NCBI RefSeq assembly: GCF_024699075.1
Contig: NZ_JAILQF010000074.1
Span: forward strand, 1 to 21,121
DNA: 21,121 bases
From: Butyrivibrio sp.
GTDB taxonomy: Bacteria > Bacillota_A > Clostridia > Lachnospirales > Lachnospiraceae
Direction: 5' to 3'
The notes beneath the pieces were generated by a model, which did no database searches, was not told the origin of the DNA, and was given only the letters and a program-made list of their open reading frames with translations. Position 1 is the stretch's first letter. The number at the start of each line of letters is the position of its first letter. This document shows positions 8,038 to 16,407 of this stretch, in pieces. Position numbers and translations under genes: made by a program.

Positions 8038-9863
8038 TATTTAAAAATAAAGAGAACGACGGAACAACAGAGAATTTAAGCCTTATTCATAAGATAAGAT
8101 ACATATTTGACAGACGCCAGAAGAAGCAGTTTATTATTCTTGGAATCATGATTTTTATCGGAGGCTTATTTGAGACACTTGGAGTTTCTATGATGGTTCC
8201 GGTTGTTACAGCTATTATAGATCCGGCGACACTTCATAAAGTACTAGATGCGGCAGGAGAGAAGGTTCCATTTATCAATTCGTTATTAAGAACTTTTGGC
8301 CTTGATTCTGATAAGAAATTAATCATATTTTTGCTTATAGCTCTAATTATTGTCTTTGTTATAAAAAATATATATCTTCTTTTTCTTTCAGCAAGGCAGA
8401 ATTCATTTGTTGCATATGGCAGAAATGAAATGATAAGCCGCGTAATGAGAGAATTTTTAAACAGGCCATATGAGTATTATCTTGGAGCTGATATACCAAC
8501 TGTTTTTAGAATTACAGATAGTGATATACCTAATCTTTTTCACATGATAATGGCAATATTATCACTAACAACAGAGCTGGTAGTATCAGTGTTCCTCGCT
8601 ATAGTTCTTATTTTTGTAAACTGGCAGATGACCTTTTTTATAGTTGGAGTATTTCTTGTTATTACAATATTCAACACAAAAATATTAAAGCCTCGTATGG
8701 AAAAGTATGGTTCAGAAAACCAGAAAGTTCAGTCAAGAATAGCTAAATGGCGTCTTCAGGCTATATATGGTCTTAAGGATGTTAAGGTTCTTCATAGAGA
8801 AGATTTCTTTATAAGAAATTATTATGAAAGCGGACTTGAGGGTGCAAGACTATCCAAGGACTATTCTATCTTTAATGCTCTGCCAAGATACCTGATAGAA
8901 TCAATATTTATGATAGCTGTGCTTGGCTTTATCACAATATATATTTCAGTTGGCGGAGATGTAACAGTTCTTATACCTCAGCTTACAGCATTTGCAGTTG
9001 CAGCATTTAGAATAATGCCAAGTGCTAACCGTATTAATACATATATTACTGAGATAGCTTACGAACAGCCAAGTCTTAACTTTGTATATGATAATCTTAC
9101 AGAATCTATGAAGGCTGATAGCGAGATGAGAGCTATAACTGAGAAGATTTCAGGCCCGGCACTCAAGCTTGAAAATGAGATAAGCCTTAAGCATATCACA
9201 TTCCATTATCCTGACTCTGACAGTAATATTTTCTCAGATGCAGATATGCTTGTCCCTAAGGGGAAGTCTGTAGGTATCATGGGAGCATCAGGCGCAGGTA
9301 AGTCAACTATTGTTGATATCCTCCTTGGACTTCTCCATGCTCAGACTGGTGATATCCTTTGTGATGGCAAGAATATATTCAGTAATTACGAATCTTGGCT
9401 TTCTCAGATAGGATATATTCCTCAGTCAATCTATCTTATAGATGAGAGTATAAGAGAGAACATTGCATTTGGTATAGATGCGGACAAGATAGATGAAGAC
9501 AGGATATGGGAAGTACTTAAGGAAGCTCAGCTTGATGAGTTTATAAGAACACTTCCGGAAGGCCTTGATACCAAGATTGGTGACAGAGGCGTAAGACTCT
9601 CAGGCGGACAGAGACAGCGTATAGGTATAGCAAGAGCTCTGTATCATAATCCAGAAATACTTGTATTCGATGAGGCTACATCTGCTCTTGATAATGAGAC
9701 AGAGGCAGCAGTTATGGAGGCAGTTAACAGCTTCCATGGTAAGAAGACTATGGTCATAATCGCACACAGACTTAATACCATAGAGAAGTGTGATATAATT
9801 TATGAGGTTCGTAACGAAAAAATAGTTCAGACCACATTGGAAGGGAAGCACATAATTCACTGA
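8034..9863 (+). CDS. ABC exporter (fused membrane and ATPase domains), candidate lipid-linked oligosaccharide flippase
   Basis: This is a half-transporter of 609 aa, with an N-terminal six-helix-type membrane domain (about residues 35-340) and a C-terminal ATPase domain. The ATPase shows Walker A GASGAGKS (417-424), the Q-loop YIPQS, the signature LSGGQ (522-526), Walker B ending VFDEAT (Asp546, Glu547), and a later switch histidine in IAHR. It would act as a homodimer. The opening of the membrane domain and the gene's place among glycosyltransferases resemble PglK-type flippases, which turn lipid-linked oligosaccharides across the membrane. That substrate is an inference; MsbA-like lipid export is the main alternative. 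It is the only transporter in the window. The start overlaps the GT2 stop (ATGA), and GGGG lies a few bases upstream. Confidence 0.92.
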   Translation: MIFKNKENDGTTENLSLIHKIRYIFDRRQKKQFIILGIMIFIGGLFETLGVSMMVPVVTAIIDPATLHKVLDAAGEKVPFINSLLRTFGLDSDKKLIIFLLIALIIVFVIKNIYLLFLSARQNSFVAYGRNEMISRVMREFLNRPYEYYLGADIPTVFRITDSDIPNLFHMIMAILSLTTELVVSVFLAIVLIFVNWQMTFFIVGVFLVITIFNTKILKPRMEKYGSENQKVQSRIAKWRLQAIYGLKDVKVLHREDFFIRNYYESGLEGARLSKDYSIFNALPRYLIESIFMIAVLGFITIYISVGGDVTVLIPQLTAFAVAAFRIMPSANRINTYITEIAYEQPSLNFVYDNLTESMKADSEMRAITEKISGPALKLENEISLKHITFHYPDSDSNIFSDADMLVPKGKSVGIMGASGAGKSTIVDILLGLLHAQTGDILCDGKNIFSNYESWLSQIGYIPQSIYLIDESIRENIAFGIDADKIDEDRIWEVLKEAQLDEFIRTLPEGLDTKIGDRGVRLSGGQRQRIGIARALYHNPEILVFDEATSALDNETEAAVMEAVNSFHGKKTMVIIAHRLNTIEKCDIIYEVRNEKIVQTTLEGKHIIH

Positions 9864-9864
9864 T

Positions 9865-10893
9865 ATGATAGGTACAGAGATGATCAAAGGACAGGGGTTG
9901 GGTAACCAACTCTTTGTCTATGTAACGGCGAGAGCTATTGCCAAGGAGAAGGGATATGACTTTGGAATCGCAAATCCTTCTATATTGGGCAATAATATTC
10001 ATTCTACAAGTGGTATGTATTTTATGGATATTGACTGTGGTAAAGAAATAACTGCAGATGAAAAAGAAAAAATGCATATCTGGAATGATGATGATACAAG
10101 GATATATTTGGGCACTTCTAAGGCTGATATGTATAATGGCATTTATGTAAGCGGTTCAGATGACAGAATTCATGATATTGAAGATAACACTCTATTGTAT
10201 GGCAATTTGCAAGCGGAGTCTTATTTTGCAAAATATAAGGATGATATTAAGGAATGGCTTAAAGTTAAAGATGAGTATGATTCTCATGAATATACTAAAG
10301 ACAATCTTTGTATCATACATTTAAGATGCGGTGATTATTCCGGTTCCCCTGAATTGTGGCTAGATAGAAAATACTGGGTAAACGGGATTAAAAATATGCT
10401 TAAAATACGTCCTGATATGGAATTTCTGGCAGTTACAGATGATGTAGAAGCTGCTAATAAAATCTTGCCTGAGGTTAAGGCTGTAAGAAATGATATTGGT
10501 AAGGACTATGCAACTATTAAGAATGCTAGATATCTTCTTCTTTCAAATTCTTCATTTGCAGTCTTTCCTGCGATGACAAGTGATGAACTTAAATACGCCA
10601 TTGCACCTAAATACTGGGCAAGGCATAATGTTTCAAATGGATACTGGGCTTCGGAGCAAAATATATACAGTTTCTTCCATTATATGGACAGAAGCGGAAA
10701 GATTTTTTCAGCAGATGAGTGCCGAGCTGAACTTGAAAGTTATAAGAAAACTTCAGGTATATTTGAAAGAAAAGCAAATAAGGCAACCGGTCTTACCAGA
10801 AAACTTCAGCTTATAAGAAGTCAGTACATATACAAAACATGGATGCTTAAAAGAGCATTCAGAAAAATAGAGCGCAAATTGCAAAAATACTAA
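9865..10893 (+). CDS. Divergent GT11-like glycosyltransferase
   Basis: The N-terminus (MIGTEMIKGQGLGNQLF) is the GT11 nucleotide-binding opening, and HLRCGDY (residues 152-158) occupies the place of the H-x-R-R-G-D motif. Here the second arginine is Cys155. The usual C-terminal SSFSWWGA block is replaced by SNSSFAVFPAM (from residue 227). It is therefore related to alpha-1,2-fucosyltransferases, but the fucose donor is not assured. The length is 342 aa, longer than its neighbour at 5851, with a basic C-terminal tail from about residue 295. It begins one base after the ABC gene stop (TGATATG). The nearest AAGGGA is 18 bases from the ATG, so translation probably depends on coupling. It likely adds a sugar to the same glycan. 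Confidence 0.82.
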   Translation: MIGTEMIKGQGLGNQLFVYVTARAIAKEKGYDFGIANPSILGNNIHSTSGMYFMDIDCGKEITADEKEKMHIWNDDDTRIYLGTSKADMYNGIYVSGSDDRIHDIEDNTLLYGNLQAESYFAKYKDDIKEWLKVKDEYDSHEYTKDNLCIIHLRCGDYSGSPELWLDRKYWVNGIKNMLKIRPDMEFLAVTDDVEAANKILPEVKAVRNDIGKDYATIKNARYLLLSNSSFAVFPAMTSDELKYAIAPKYWARHNVSNGYWASEQNIYSFFHYMDRSGKIFSADECRAELESYKKTSGIFERKANKATGLTRKLQLIRSQYIYKTWMLKRAFRKIERKLQKY

Positions 10894-10895
10894 AT

Positions 10896-10917
10896 CTGTA
10901 ATTATGGATAATTACAG
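10896..10917. repeat. Perfect 22-base palindrome (10-base arms, GG centre)
   Basis: CTGTAATTAT and ATAATTACAG are exact reverse complements separated by GG. The element begins two bases after the stop of the GT11-like gene and ends four bases before the GAGG ribosome site of the GT17 gene. As RNA it could form a 9-pair stem with a UGGA loop. No run of T follows, so it is not a standard intrinsic terminator. It may be an RNA-processing or translation-tuning hairpin, or a protein site. Confidence 0.7.
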
Positions 10918-10932
10918 GGTTGAGGACTACTA

Positions 10933-11880
10933 ATGATCTATGATTGTTTTCCTTTTTTTAATGAACTTGATATTTTAAAGCTTAGACTTAATATACTTGA
11001 TCCTTATGTTGACCGTTTTGTAATAGAAGAAGCTACAACCACATTTTCAGGGCAGCCCAAAGAACTTTGCTTTGAGAAGAATAAGGACATGTTCAAAGAG
11101 TATCTTCATAAGATAACTTATATTGTTGTAGATGAGAATCCTACAGACGTTAATGCTTTTGAACGTGATGTATTCCAGAAAAATCACCTTATAGAAGGCC
11201 TTAAAGAGGCTACTGTTAACGATATCATCATGCTAAGCGACTGTGATGAGATACCATCTCCCAAGGCTCTTAAATGGGTTTTCGATAATTTTGATCCGGG
11301 TAAGGTATATCATCTTGCTCAGGATAATTTTTATGCTTTCTTCAACATGATGGAAGTTTCGGGTAATCTTTTGGAGACAGAAGGAGAATTTCCTGAGATT
11401 CCGCTAAGGCAGCGTAAATGGCTCGGGACTAAGATTACAAGCATAAGCCAGATACCAAAAGATGGAATAGTCAGATTAAGAGATCAGATAGCTACAACAG
11501 ATTCAAGATCTGTGAGAGTACCTGAGGGTGGATGGCATTTTGGTTATATGGGCGGCCATCATGAGACCAATGCTGCAAAGCGTATAGGTATTAAAGTTAA
11601 GGCAGCGGCACATCAGGAATATAATGACAGAGAGATACTGGCAGAGACTATGGATCAGCTCATACTTGGAAGGGACCTTCTTGGAAGAGATGCTGAGTTT
11701 GAAAGAGTTGAGATGGATGACAGATATCCAAAGTATCTTCTTGATCATCTTGATGAGTATAGTTATCTTGTCATGCCCAGGATCACATGGGGCAAAAAAG
11801 TTATGGCAAGGCTTGATCTTACAGTAGGACGTTTCTGCCGCAAAGCTTATCATCATGTTATGAGAAAATTCAGACATTAA
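10933..11880 (+). CDS. GT17 family glycosyltransferase
   Basis: The opening MIYDCFPFFNELD followed by LRLNILDPYVDRFVI is the hallmark of family GT17, whose animal members are beta-1,4-mannosyl-glycoprotein beta-1,4-N-acetylglucosaminyltransferases. Bacterial members occur in polysaccharide loci and their substrates are largely unknown. SDCDEIP (Asp103 and Asp105) supplies a DxD-type metal site. A second conserved stretch, GWHFGYMGG, lies near residue 200. The protein has 315 aa, about the usual bacterial size, and no membrane segment, so it is probably cytoplasmic and may associate with the membrane through its basic C-terminus. GAGG (10922-10925) precedes the ATG by seven bases. It follows the 22-base palindrome. 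N-acetylglucosamine transfer is plausible but not shown. Confidence 0.88.
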   Translation: MIYDCFPFFNELDILKLRLNILDPYVDRFVIEEATTTFSGQPKELCFEKNKDMFKEYLHKITYIVVDENPTDVNAFERDVFQKNHLIEGLKEATVNDIIMLSDCDEIPSPKALKWVFDNFDPGKVYHLAQDNFYAFFNMMEVSGNLLETEGEFPEIPLRQRKWLGTKITSISQIPKDGIVRLRDQIATTDSRSVRVPEGGWHFGYMGGHHETNAAKRIGIKVKAAAHQEYNDREILAETMDQLILGRDLLGRDAEFERVEMDDRYPKYLLDHLDEYSYLVMPRITWGKKVMARLDLTVGRFCRKAYHHVMRKFRH

Positions 11881-11909
11881 ATAAGTCAATATTAGAAGGT
11901 GAATTTAAT

Positions 11910-12671
11910 ATGGCTGAGTATATAAATGGCAGGCTGCAACTTCCGAACGTTACGCTTGTAGCAATGACCAGTGTTAAGGTCAAGGCTACTATTAAAGCAA
12001 TGGAATATTCAATGCGCGGGATAGATTTTGGTGATGCAGTTCTGATCACAGACAAAAAGCCCTTAGGACTTCCTAAAGGCATAAGATATTCGCATATAGA
12101 TAAGATTGATAATATCGATAAATTCAACTATGCATGCGTATATGAGATACACAAACATATAAATACTGATTATATAATGCTGGTTCATTATGATGGATTT
12201 GTAGTTAATCCTGATAAATGGAGAGATGAGTTCCTTGAATATGACTATATAGGGGCTCCTTGGCCTCTTCCTCCTGAAGGAGATAATATAACTTACAGAG
12301 ATCCTGATGGTGTCATAATCAGGGTTGGTAACAGCGTTGGCATAAGAAGTAGAAGACTTCTTGAACTTCCTGAAAAGCTTGGGCTTGAGTGGAAGAGCTT
12401 CTATGGATGGTATAATGAAGACGGCTTTATATGCTGCCATCATCATAAAGAACTTGAAGAGGCAGGCTGCAGATTTGCGCCTATAGAAGTTGCAAGATTC
12501 TTTGGAAGAGAACAAACCTTTGATGAAACAAGGGGGATAGATCCTTTTTCGTTCCACAAATGGGACGCTGAAAACAGTAAATATCCAAAGTTTGATAATC
12601 CGACAGTTTTTCAGAGAGCATATAAGGGTATCAGACATATTGGCCATATATTGCTAGGCCGGGGGAATTGA
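11910..12671 (+). CDS. DUF5672-like protein, putative glycosyltransferase
   Basis: The 253-residue protein resembles the DUF5672 group often found in polysaccharide loci. It begins after a short lead with LPNVTLVAMTSV. HYDGFVVNP (His93, Asp95) forms a DxD-like site, YDYIGAPWP (from 111) is the most recognisable stretch, and VGNSVGIRSRRLL follows. No membrane helix is evident. The layout (Rossmann-like start, acidic motif, glycine/asparagine-rich loop) suggests a GT-A-type transferase, but I know of no proven reaction for this family, so the function is inference. AAGGTG (11896-11901) is a strong ribosome site eight bases before the ATG. It lies 29 bases after the GT17 gene and three bases before a GT2 gene, as part of one run. 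A cysteine- and histidine-rich patch, ICCHHH, occurs near residue 175. Confidence 0.72.
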   Translation: MAEYINGRLQLPNVTLVAMTSVKVKATIKAMEYSMRGIDFGDAVLITDKKPLGLPKGIRYSHIDKIDNIDKFNYACVYEIHKHINTDYIMLVHYDGFVVNPDKWRDEFLEYDYIGAPWPLPPEGDNITYRDPDGVIIRVGNSVGIRSRRLLELPEKLGLEWKSFYGWYNEDGFICCHHHKELEEAGCRFAPIEVARFFGREQTFDETRGIDPFSFHKWDAENSKYPKFDNPTVFQRAYKGIRHIGHILLGRGN

Positions 12672-12674
12672 CTT

Positions 12675-13433
12675 ATGGGAAGTAAAGTTTCTATATGCAT
12701 TCCGGTTTATAATAATCCTGATGGCCTTGATAAACTTCTTAAAAGTATAGAGAATCAGGATTATAGAGATTTCGAAGTTATTGTAAGTGACGATTCATCA
12801 AATGATGAATGCAAGGATATCGCACTTAGCTATAATAATGCTTTTGATCTTAACTATATAAAACATGTGGCAACAGGTAAACCCGGAGATAACTGGAACT
12901 CATCATTAAGTAAAGCAAATGGTGAATATATCAAGATGATGTTTCATGATGACTGGTTTACAGATGATGAGTCGCTTAGAAAGTATGTAGAACTATTGGA
13001 TAATTCAGATGCAGTATTTGCATTTTCAGGAAGTATGCAGGTATCTGAAGATTGTAGATATTCAAGACACATTAAGAATGATGATCTATCACTTATTCAA
13101 AAGGATATAAGAAATCTTTATGTAGGGAATGTAATAGGAGCACCGAGCGCTACTATTGTCAGAAATAAAGGAATTACATTTGATAGAAAGCTTCGCTGGC
13201 TCATAGACATGGATTTTTATTTAAGGACTATGAAAGATGAACCATCAGCATTTGCAAATACAAATGAACCTTTGGTAAGCATAGGTGTTAGTGATAATCA
13301 GCTAACCAATTATTGTAAGAAGCATCCCGGAATAGTAAGACGTGAATATCTATATATGGCACGAAAACACAAACTTTTAGATAATCCTGAATATAAGAAG
13401 TATCTTATATCACAAATAAGACAACCACACTAA
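12675..13433 (+). CDS. Short GT2 family glycosyltransferase
   Basis: This 252-residue protein is a compact GT2 enzyme. VSICIPVYNNP (from residue 5) starts the fold, VSDDSSND contains Asp39-Asp40, and FHDDW (Asp92-Asp93) stands where most GT2 enzymes have a D-x-D motif. The sequence after about residue 215 is short, so there is little C-terminal acceptor domain. Related small GT2 enzymes add single sugars to lipid-linked intermediates in the cytoplasm; donor and acceptor cannot be assigned. GGGGGA (12661-12666), inside the end of the DUF5672-like gene, is its ribosome site, and only three bases separate the two genes. The next gene follows after 18 bases. Confidence 0.9.
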   Translation: MGSKVSICIPVYNNPDGLDKLLKSIENQDYRDFEVIVSDDSSNDECKDIALSYNNAFDLNYIKHVATGKPGDNWNSSLSKANGEYIKMMFHDDWFTDDESLRKYVELLDNSDAVFAFSGSMQVSEDCRYSRHIKNDDLSLIQKDIRNLYVGNVIGAPSATIVRNKGITFDRKLRWLIDMDFYLRTMKDEPSAFANTNEPLVSIGVSDNQLTNYCKKHPGIVRREYLYMARKHKLLDNPEYKKYLISQIRQPH

Positions 13434-13451
13434 TATGAGGAATGGATAAAT

Positions 13452-14870
13452 ATGCATGTATTTGAATTAGATGATAAATGGAGAAAGAGACTATTTATAC
13501 TGGAAGTAATAACATGTTATCTGACAGTTCTCTTTTTTATGATAATGACACCACTTCTTGGAGATGACTTTAATTACTATGCAATCGCAAGAAATGCGAA
13601 TAGTTTTTGGGAATTATTTGTTCAGGAATATGAGCAGTATATGGGATGGACTGGCCGATCAGTTGCACATATAGTGCTTAGAACTGTATTTTATTTTGAC
13701 GCAGTCATGCTTTTTAACTTTATCTCTGCAGGAGTATTTGTTCTTTTAAGTTTATGTATTTATGCTCATATAGATAGAAAGAGGAAGTATGACATAAGAC
13801 TATATCTTCTTATAGTTCTTATGATATGGATTTTTGGAGTGTCTTTTGCTGAAACTATTCTTCTAAAATATGCATCCTGCAATTATCTTATTACAACTGG
13901 TATAATATTTGGATTTTTGACATTATACAGGCATTGGCTTAAAGCTAAATCAAAGGGCGGATTATTAAGATGCATAGGTATGTTCTTATTTGGAGTTGTT
14001 GCAGGATGGTGCAGTGAGAATACATCTGGAGGAGCAATACTACTTCTCCTCATATATTTTGTAATAATCTTTTATAATAAAAAGTATAATGTGGGACAAA
14101 CAGATAATACATTGTCTGTAGCAATGTATGGCAATAAGATAATGCCATGGATGATCACCGGATTTATTGGCATGATCATAGGGTTTGCATTTATGATTCT
14201 TGCTCCTGGTAACTATGTTAGAGCATCGTTTACCGAAGAAGAACATTCCGGTATTGTCGGGATGCTAGCAAGAATACAGAAGACAACACTTCTTATAAGA
14301 GATAATTTTCTTATACTAATAGGTGTTTTTATTGTTCTTTTGATAATTCTTAGAATTATTGGTAAGACATGGAAAGAGCTTCATAATATGCTTTTATATG
14401 GATTTTTGTTCCTTGCTACAGCTTATAGTCTTATCATGACGGCAGAACCTCAGGGAAGAGCTTTCTTTGGAGCTGGTATTTACCTTACTATAGCGATTTG
14501 CCAGGGATTTTCTGATATAAAATTAGAAGATAGTAAAGAGCTTACCAAGGTTTTTTATGCTGCAGGCTCTTGTCTTGTTGCTCTTATGTTCGTGCATATG
14601 TTTTTTGAATATGTTGACTGCGGAACTGATCTTGGGAGAATATATCGTGAAGAGACAGAGAGAGATGTATATCTGACCCAAAAGGCATCAGAGGGAGCTA
14701 CAGAAGTTACAGTTCCAATGCTAAGGCCTGATTTTGATAACAAATATACATTTGCGTATGTGCTGGATATTACAGAAGATCCTGGATATTGGACTAATAC
14801 AGAGATGGAAACATATTATGGTATAGAGTCAATTTCCGGTGTAGAAAGAGAAAGCTGGACAGAGTACTAA
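13452..14870 (+). CDS. Polytopic membrane protein, DUF6056-like, possible GT-C type transferase or polymerase
   Basis: The protein (472 aa) has roughly ten hydrophobic helices, beginning near residue 18, and a soluble C-terminal tail from about 395. After the first helix comes GDDFNYY (Asp38-Asp39), and WTGRSVAH follows near residue 65. Acidic residues in the first external loop recall the catalytic loop of GT-C transferases that use polyprenyl-linked sugars. It resembles the DUF6056 group of Clostridial surface-glycan loci, whose reaction is not known to me. It could be a GT-C transferase or take the place of a Wzy polymerase. Both are inferences from topology and context. GAGG (13437-13440) lies upstream of the ATG. 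It is the last gene before a 118-base gap. Confidence 0.7.
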   Translation: MHVFELDDKWRKRLFILEVITCYLTVLFFMIMTPLLGDDFNYYAIARNANSFWELFVQEYEQYMGWTGRSVAHIVLRTVFYFDAVMLFNFISAGVFVLLSLCIYAHIDRKRKYDIRLYLLIVLMIWIFGVSFAETILLKYASCNYLITTGIIFGFLTLYRHWLKAKSKGGLLRCIGMFLFGVVAGWCSENTSGGAILLLLIYFVIIFYNKKYNVGQTDNTLSVAMYGNKIMPWMITGFIGMIIGFAFMILAPGNYVRASFTEEEHSGIVGMLARIQKTTLLIRDNFLILIGVFIVLLIILRIIGKTWKELHNMLLYGFLFLATAYSLIMTAEPQGRAFFGAGIYLTIAICQGFSDIKLEDSKELTKVFYAAGSCLVALMFVHMFFEYVDCGTDLGRIYREETERDVYLTQKASEGATEVTVPMLRPDFDNKYTFAYVLDITEDPGYWTNTEMETYYGIESISGVERESWTEY

Positions 14871-14951
14871 AAGAGTATGGAATCATCGTGCCACTATGTG
14901 ATATAGTATTTTGTGCTGATATTATTTATAAGCATCAGATTGATTTTGGGA

Positions 14952-14968
14952 TTATCTATAAAAGATAA
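14952..14968 (+). repeat. Short inverted repeat upstream of the initiating transferase gene
   Basis: TTATCT and AGATAA are exact reverse complements separated by five bases. The hairpin would lie just ahead of the GGGG/AAAAGG ribosome site in the 118-base gap 14871-14988, the longest gap among the plus-strand genes of the main block. A weak promoter-like pair, TTGATT (14940-14945) and GATAAA (14964-14969) at 18-base spacing, overlaps it. Neither is strong evidence. Confidence 0.3.
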
Positions 14969-14988
14969 AGGGATGGGGAAAAGGTAAG

Positions 14989-16398
14989 ATGAATGGTAAC
15001 AACAAGTATACTATCAAGTATCTGATATGGTTTTTGGATGTAGCTATAATAGTATTTTCTTTTATAGCGGCTACATACATAAGATGGCAGAACTTTGTGG
15101 ATATGGATTCACAAAAGACTCACTTTCTTGTATGCCTTATTCTGGTAATGGTATCAGGCATATATTCTTTTGGCGTTGATGCTAACAGAGATTTTATGAA
15201 GCGTAGATTCCCTCAGGAATCTTATGCTGTTATGAAGTATGAAGTTGCTATAGTCCTGACAACAACTGTGATTAACTATTTACTCAACATAGGTGGAACC
15301 TTTTCACGTCTTGTAATGTTCTACTTTATAGTACTTGATTATCTTCTTACTGTACTTGTACGTCAGCTTTTTAGGCGACTTCTTGCAGCATATTGGAAGA
15401 ATGCAGATACAGCAGTTAAGATACTGGTACTTGCAGAGAAGGAACATTTAGAGAAAACTATAAGACATCTTCAGCATCATATTGATATCAATTATTCTAT
15501 AGTTGGTGCTGTTTGCCTTGATGCTGATCTTAAAGGTCAGACAATAAGAGGCGTGAATGTAATATCTGACAGGAAGGACCTTGTTAAGACTGTTACAACA
15601 ATGCCACTTGATGAAGTATTCATCTATACTCCGGGAAGTTCTCAGGACGCTCTTGCAGATGTTATCAATGCATTCTCAGACATGGGTGTTACAGTTCATT
15701 ACTGCGTAATGCTTCCTGGTATGAGAGGAAGAACATCTATAGGAATGCTTGGAGGATATTCCGTAGTAACATATTTCAAGGGAACAGGCAGATACAGAGC
15801 TCTTATAATCAAGAGATTTGTAGATATACTTGGAGGCCTTGTAGGATCTCTATTTACAATAATACTTACTATATTTGTTGGTATAGCTATTAAGATAGAT
15901 TCTCCCGGTCCTATCTTCTTCTCACAGGTAAGGATTGGTAGGAATGGAAGACGATTTAAGATATATAAGTTTAGATCAATGTATATTGATGCTGAGGAGA
16001 GAAAGAAGGAACTTGAAGCTCAGAACGAGATGACAGGACTTATGTTCAAGATTAAAGATGATCCTAGAATCACAAAGGTCGGAGCTTTTATTCGTAAGAC
16101 AAGTCTTGATGAGTTCCCACAGTTTTTCAACATCTTAAAGGGTGATATGAGCCTTGTTGGTACAAGACCACCAACAGAGAAGGAATTTGAACAATATAAT
16201 GAATATTACAGACGCCGTATAAGTATGACACCTGGTCTGACAGGAATGTGGCAGGTTAGCGGCAGAAGTGATATCGAAGATTTCGACGAGATCGTTAAAC
16301 TTGACTTGCAGTATATTGACAACTGGTCACTTGGACTTGATATCCGTATACTCTTCAAGACTATAAGCGTCGTATTTAGAGGAAGCGGAGCATCGTAA
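14989..16398 (+). CDS. Initiating polyprenyl-phosphate sugar phosphotransferase (WcaJ/WbaP-type)
   Basis: This 469-residue enzyme would start repeat-unit synthesis by moving a sugar-1-phosphate from a nucleotide sugar to undecaprenyl phosphate. It has the usual order for the large PHPT class. There are several N-terminal helices (about residues 10-130), a Rossmann-like central domain (about 143-260), then a membrane-dipping segment after KRFVD (275-279) and the catalytic domain. KFRSM (327-331), TSLDEFPQ with the Asp374-Glu375 dyad, and GTRPP (391-395) are all present. The first sugar is not predictable with confidence, and glucose, galactose or an N-acetyl sugar is possible. AAAAGG (14979-14984) precedes the ATG. 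Its position in mid-cluster after a 118-base gap suggests a separate transcription start, which is inference. Confidence 0.95.
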   Translation: MNGNNKYTIKYLIWFLDVAIIVFSFIAATYIRWQNFVDMDSQKTHFLVCLILVMVSGIYSFGVDANRDFMKRRFPQESYAVMKYEVAIVLTTTVINYLLNIGGTFSRLVMFYFIVLDYLLTVLVRQLFRRLLAAYWKNADTAVKILVLAEKEHLEKTIRHLQHHIDINYSIVGAVCLDADLKGQTIRGVNVISDRKDLVKTVTTMPLDEVFIYTPGSSQDALADVINAFSDMGVTVHYCVMLPGMRGRTSIGMLGGYSVVTYFKGTGRYRALIIKRFVDILGGLVGSLFTIILTIFVGIAIKIDSPGPIFFSQVRIGRNGRRFKIYKFRSMYIDAEERKKELEAQNEMTGLMFKIKDDPRITKVGAFIRKTSLDEFPQFFNILKGDMSLVGTRPPTEKEFEQYNEYYRRRISMTPGLTGMWQVSGRSDIEDFDEIVKLDLQYIDNWSLGLDIRILFKTISVVFRGSGAS

Positions 16399-16407
16399 AC
16401 GTAAATT

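Noticed and set aside
10896..10917. Palindrome as an intrinsic terminator
   Set aside because: The stem is AT-rich and followed by GGGTTGAGG rather than a run of T.
12063..12647. Minus-strand open frame of 194 codons opposite the DUF5672-like gene
   Set aside because: It lies wholly inside a well-supported plus-strand gene, has no recognisable domain, and is biased in composition as expected for an antisense shadow.
14902..14907. TATAGT as a -10 box before the initiating transferase
   Set aside because: No acceptable -35 sequence is found 16-18 bases upstream.
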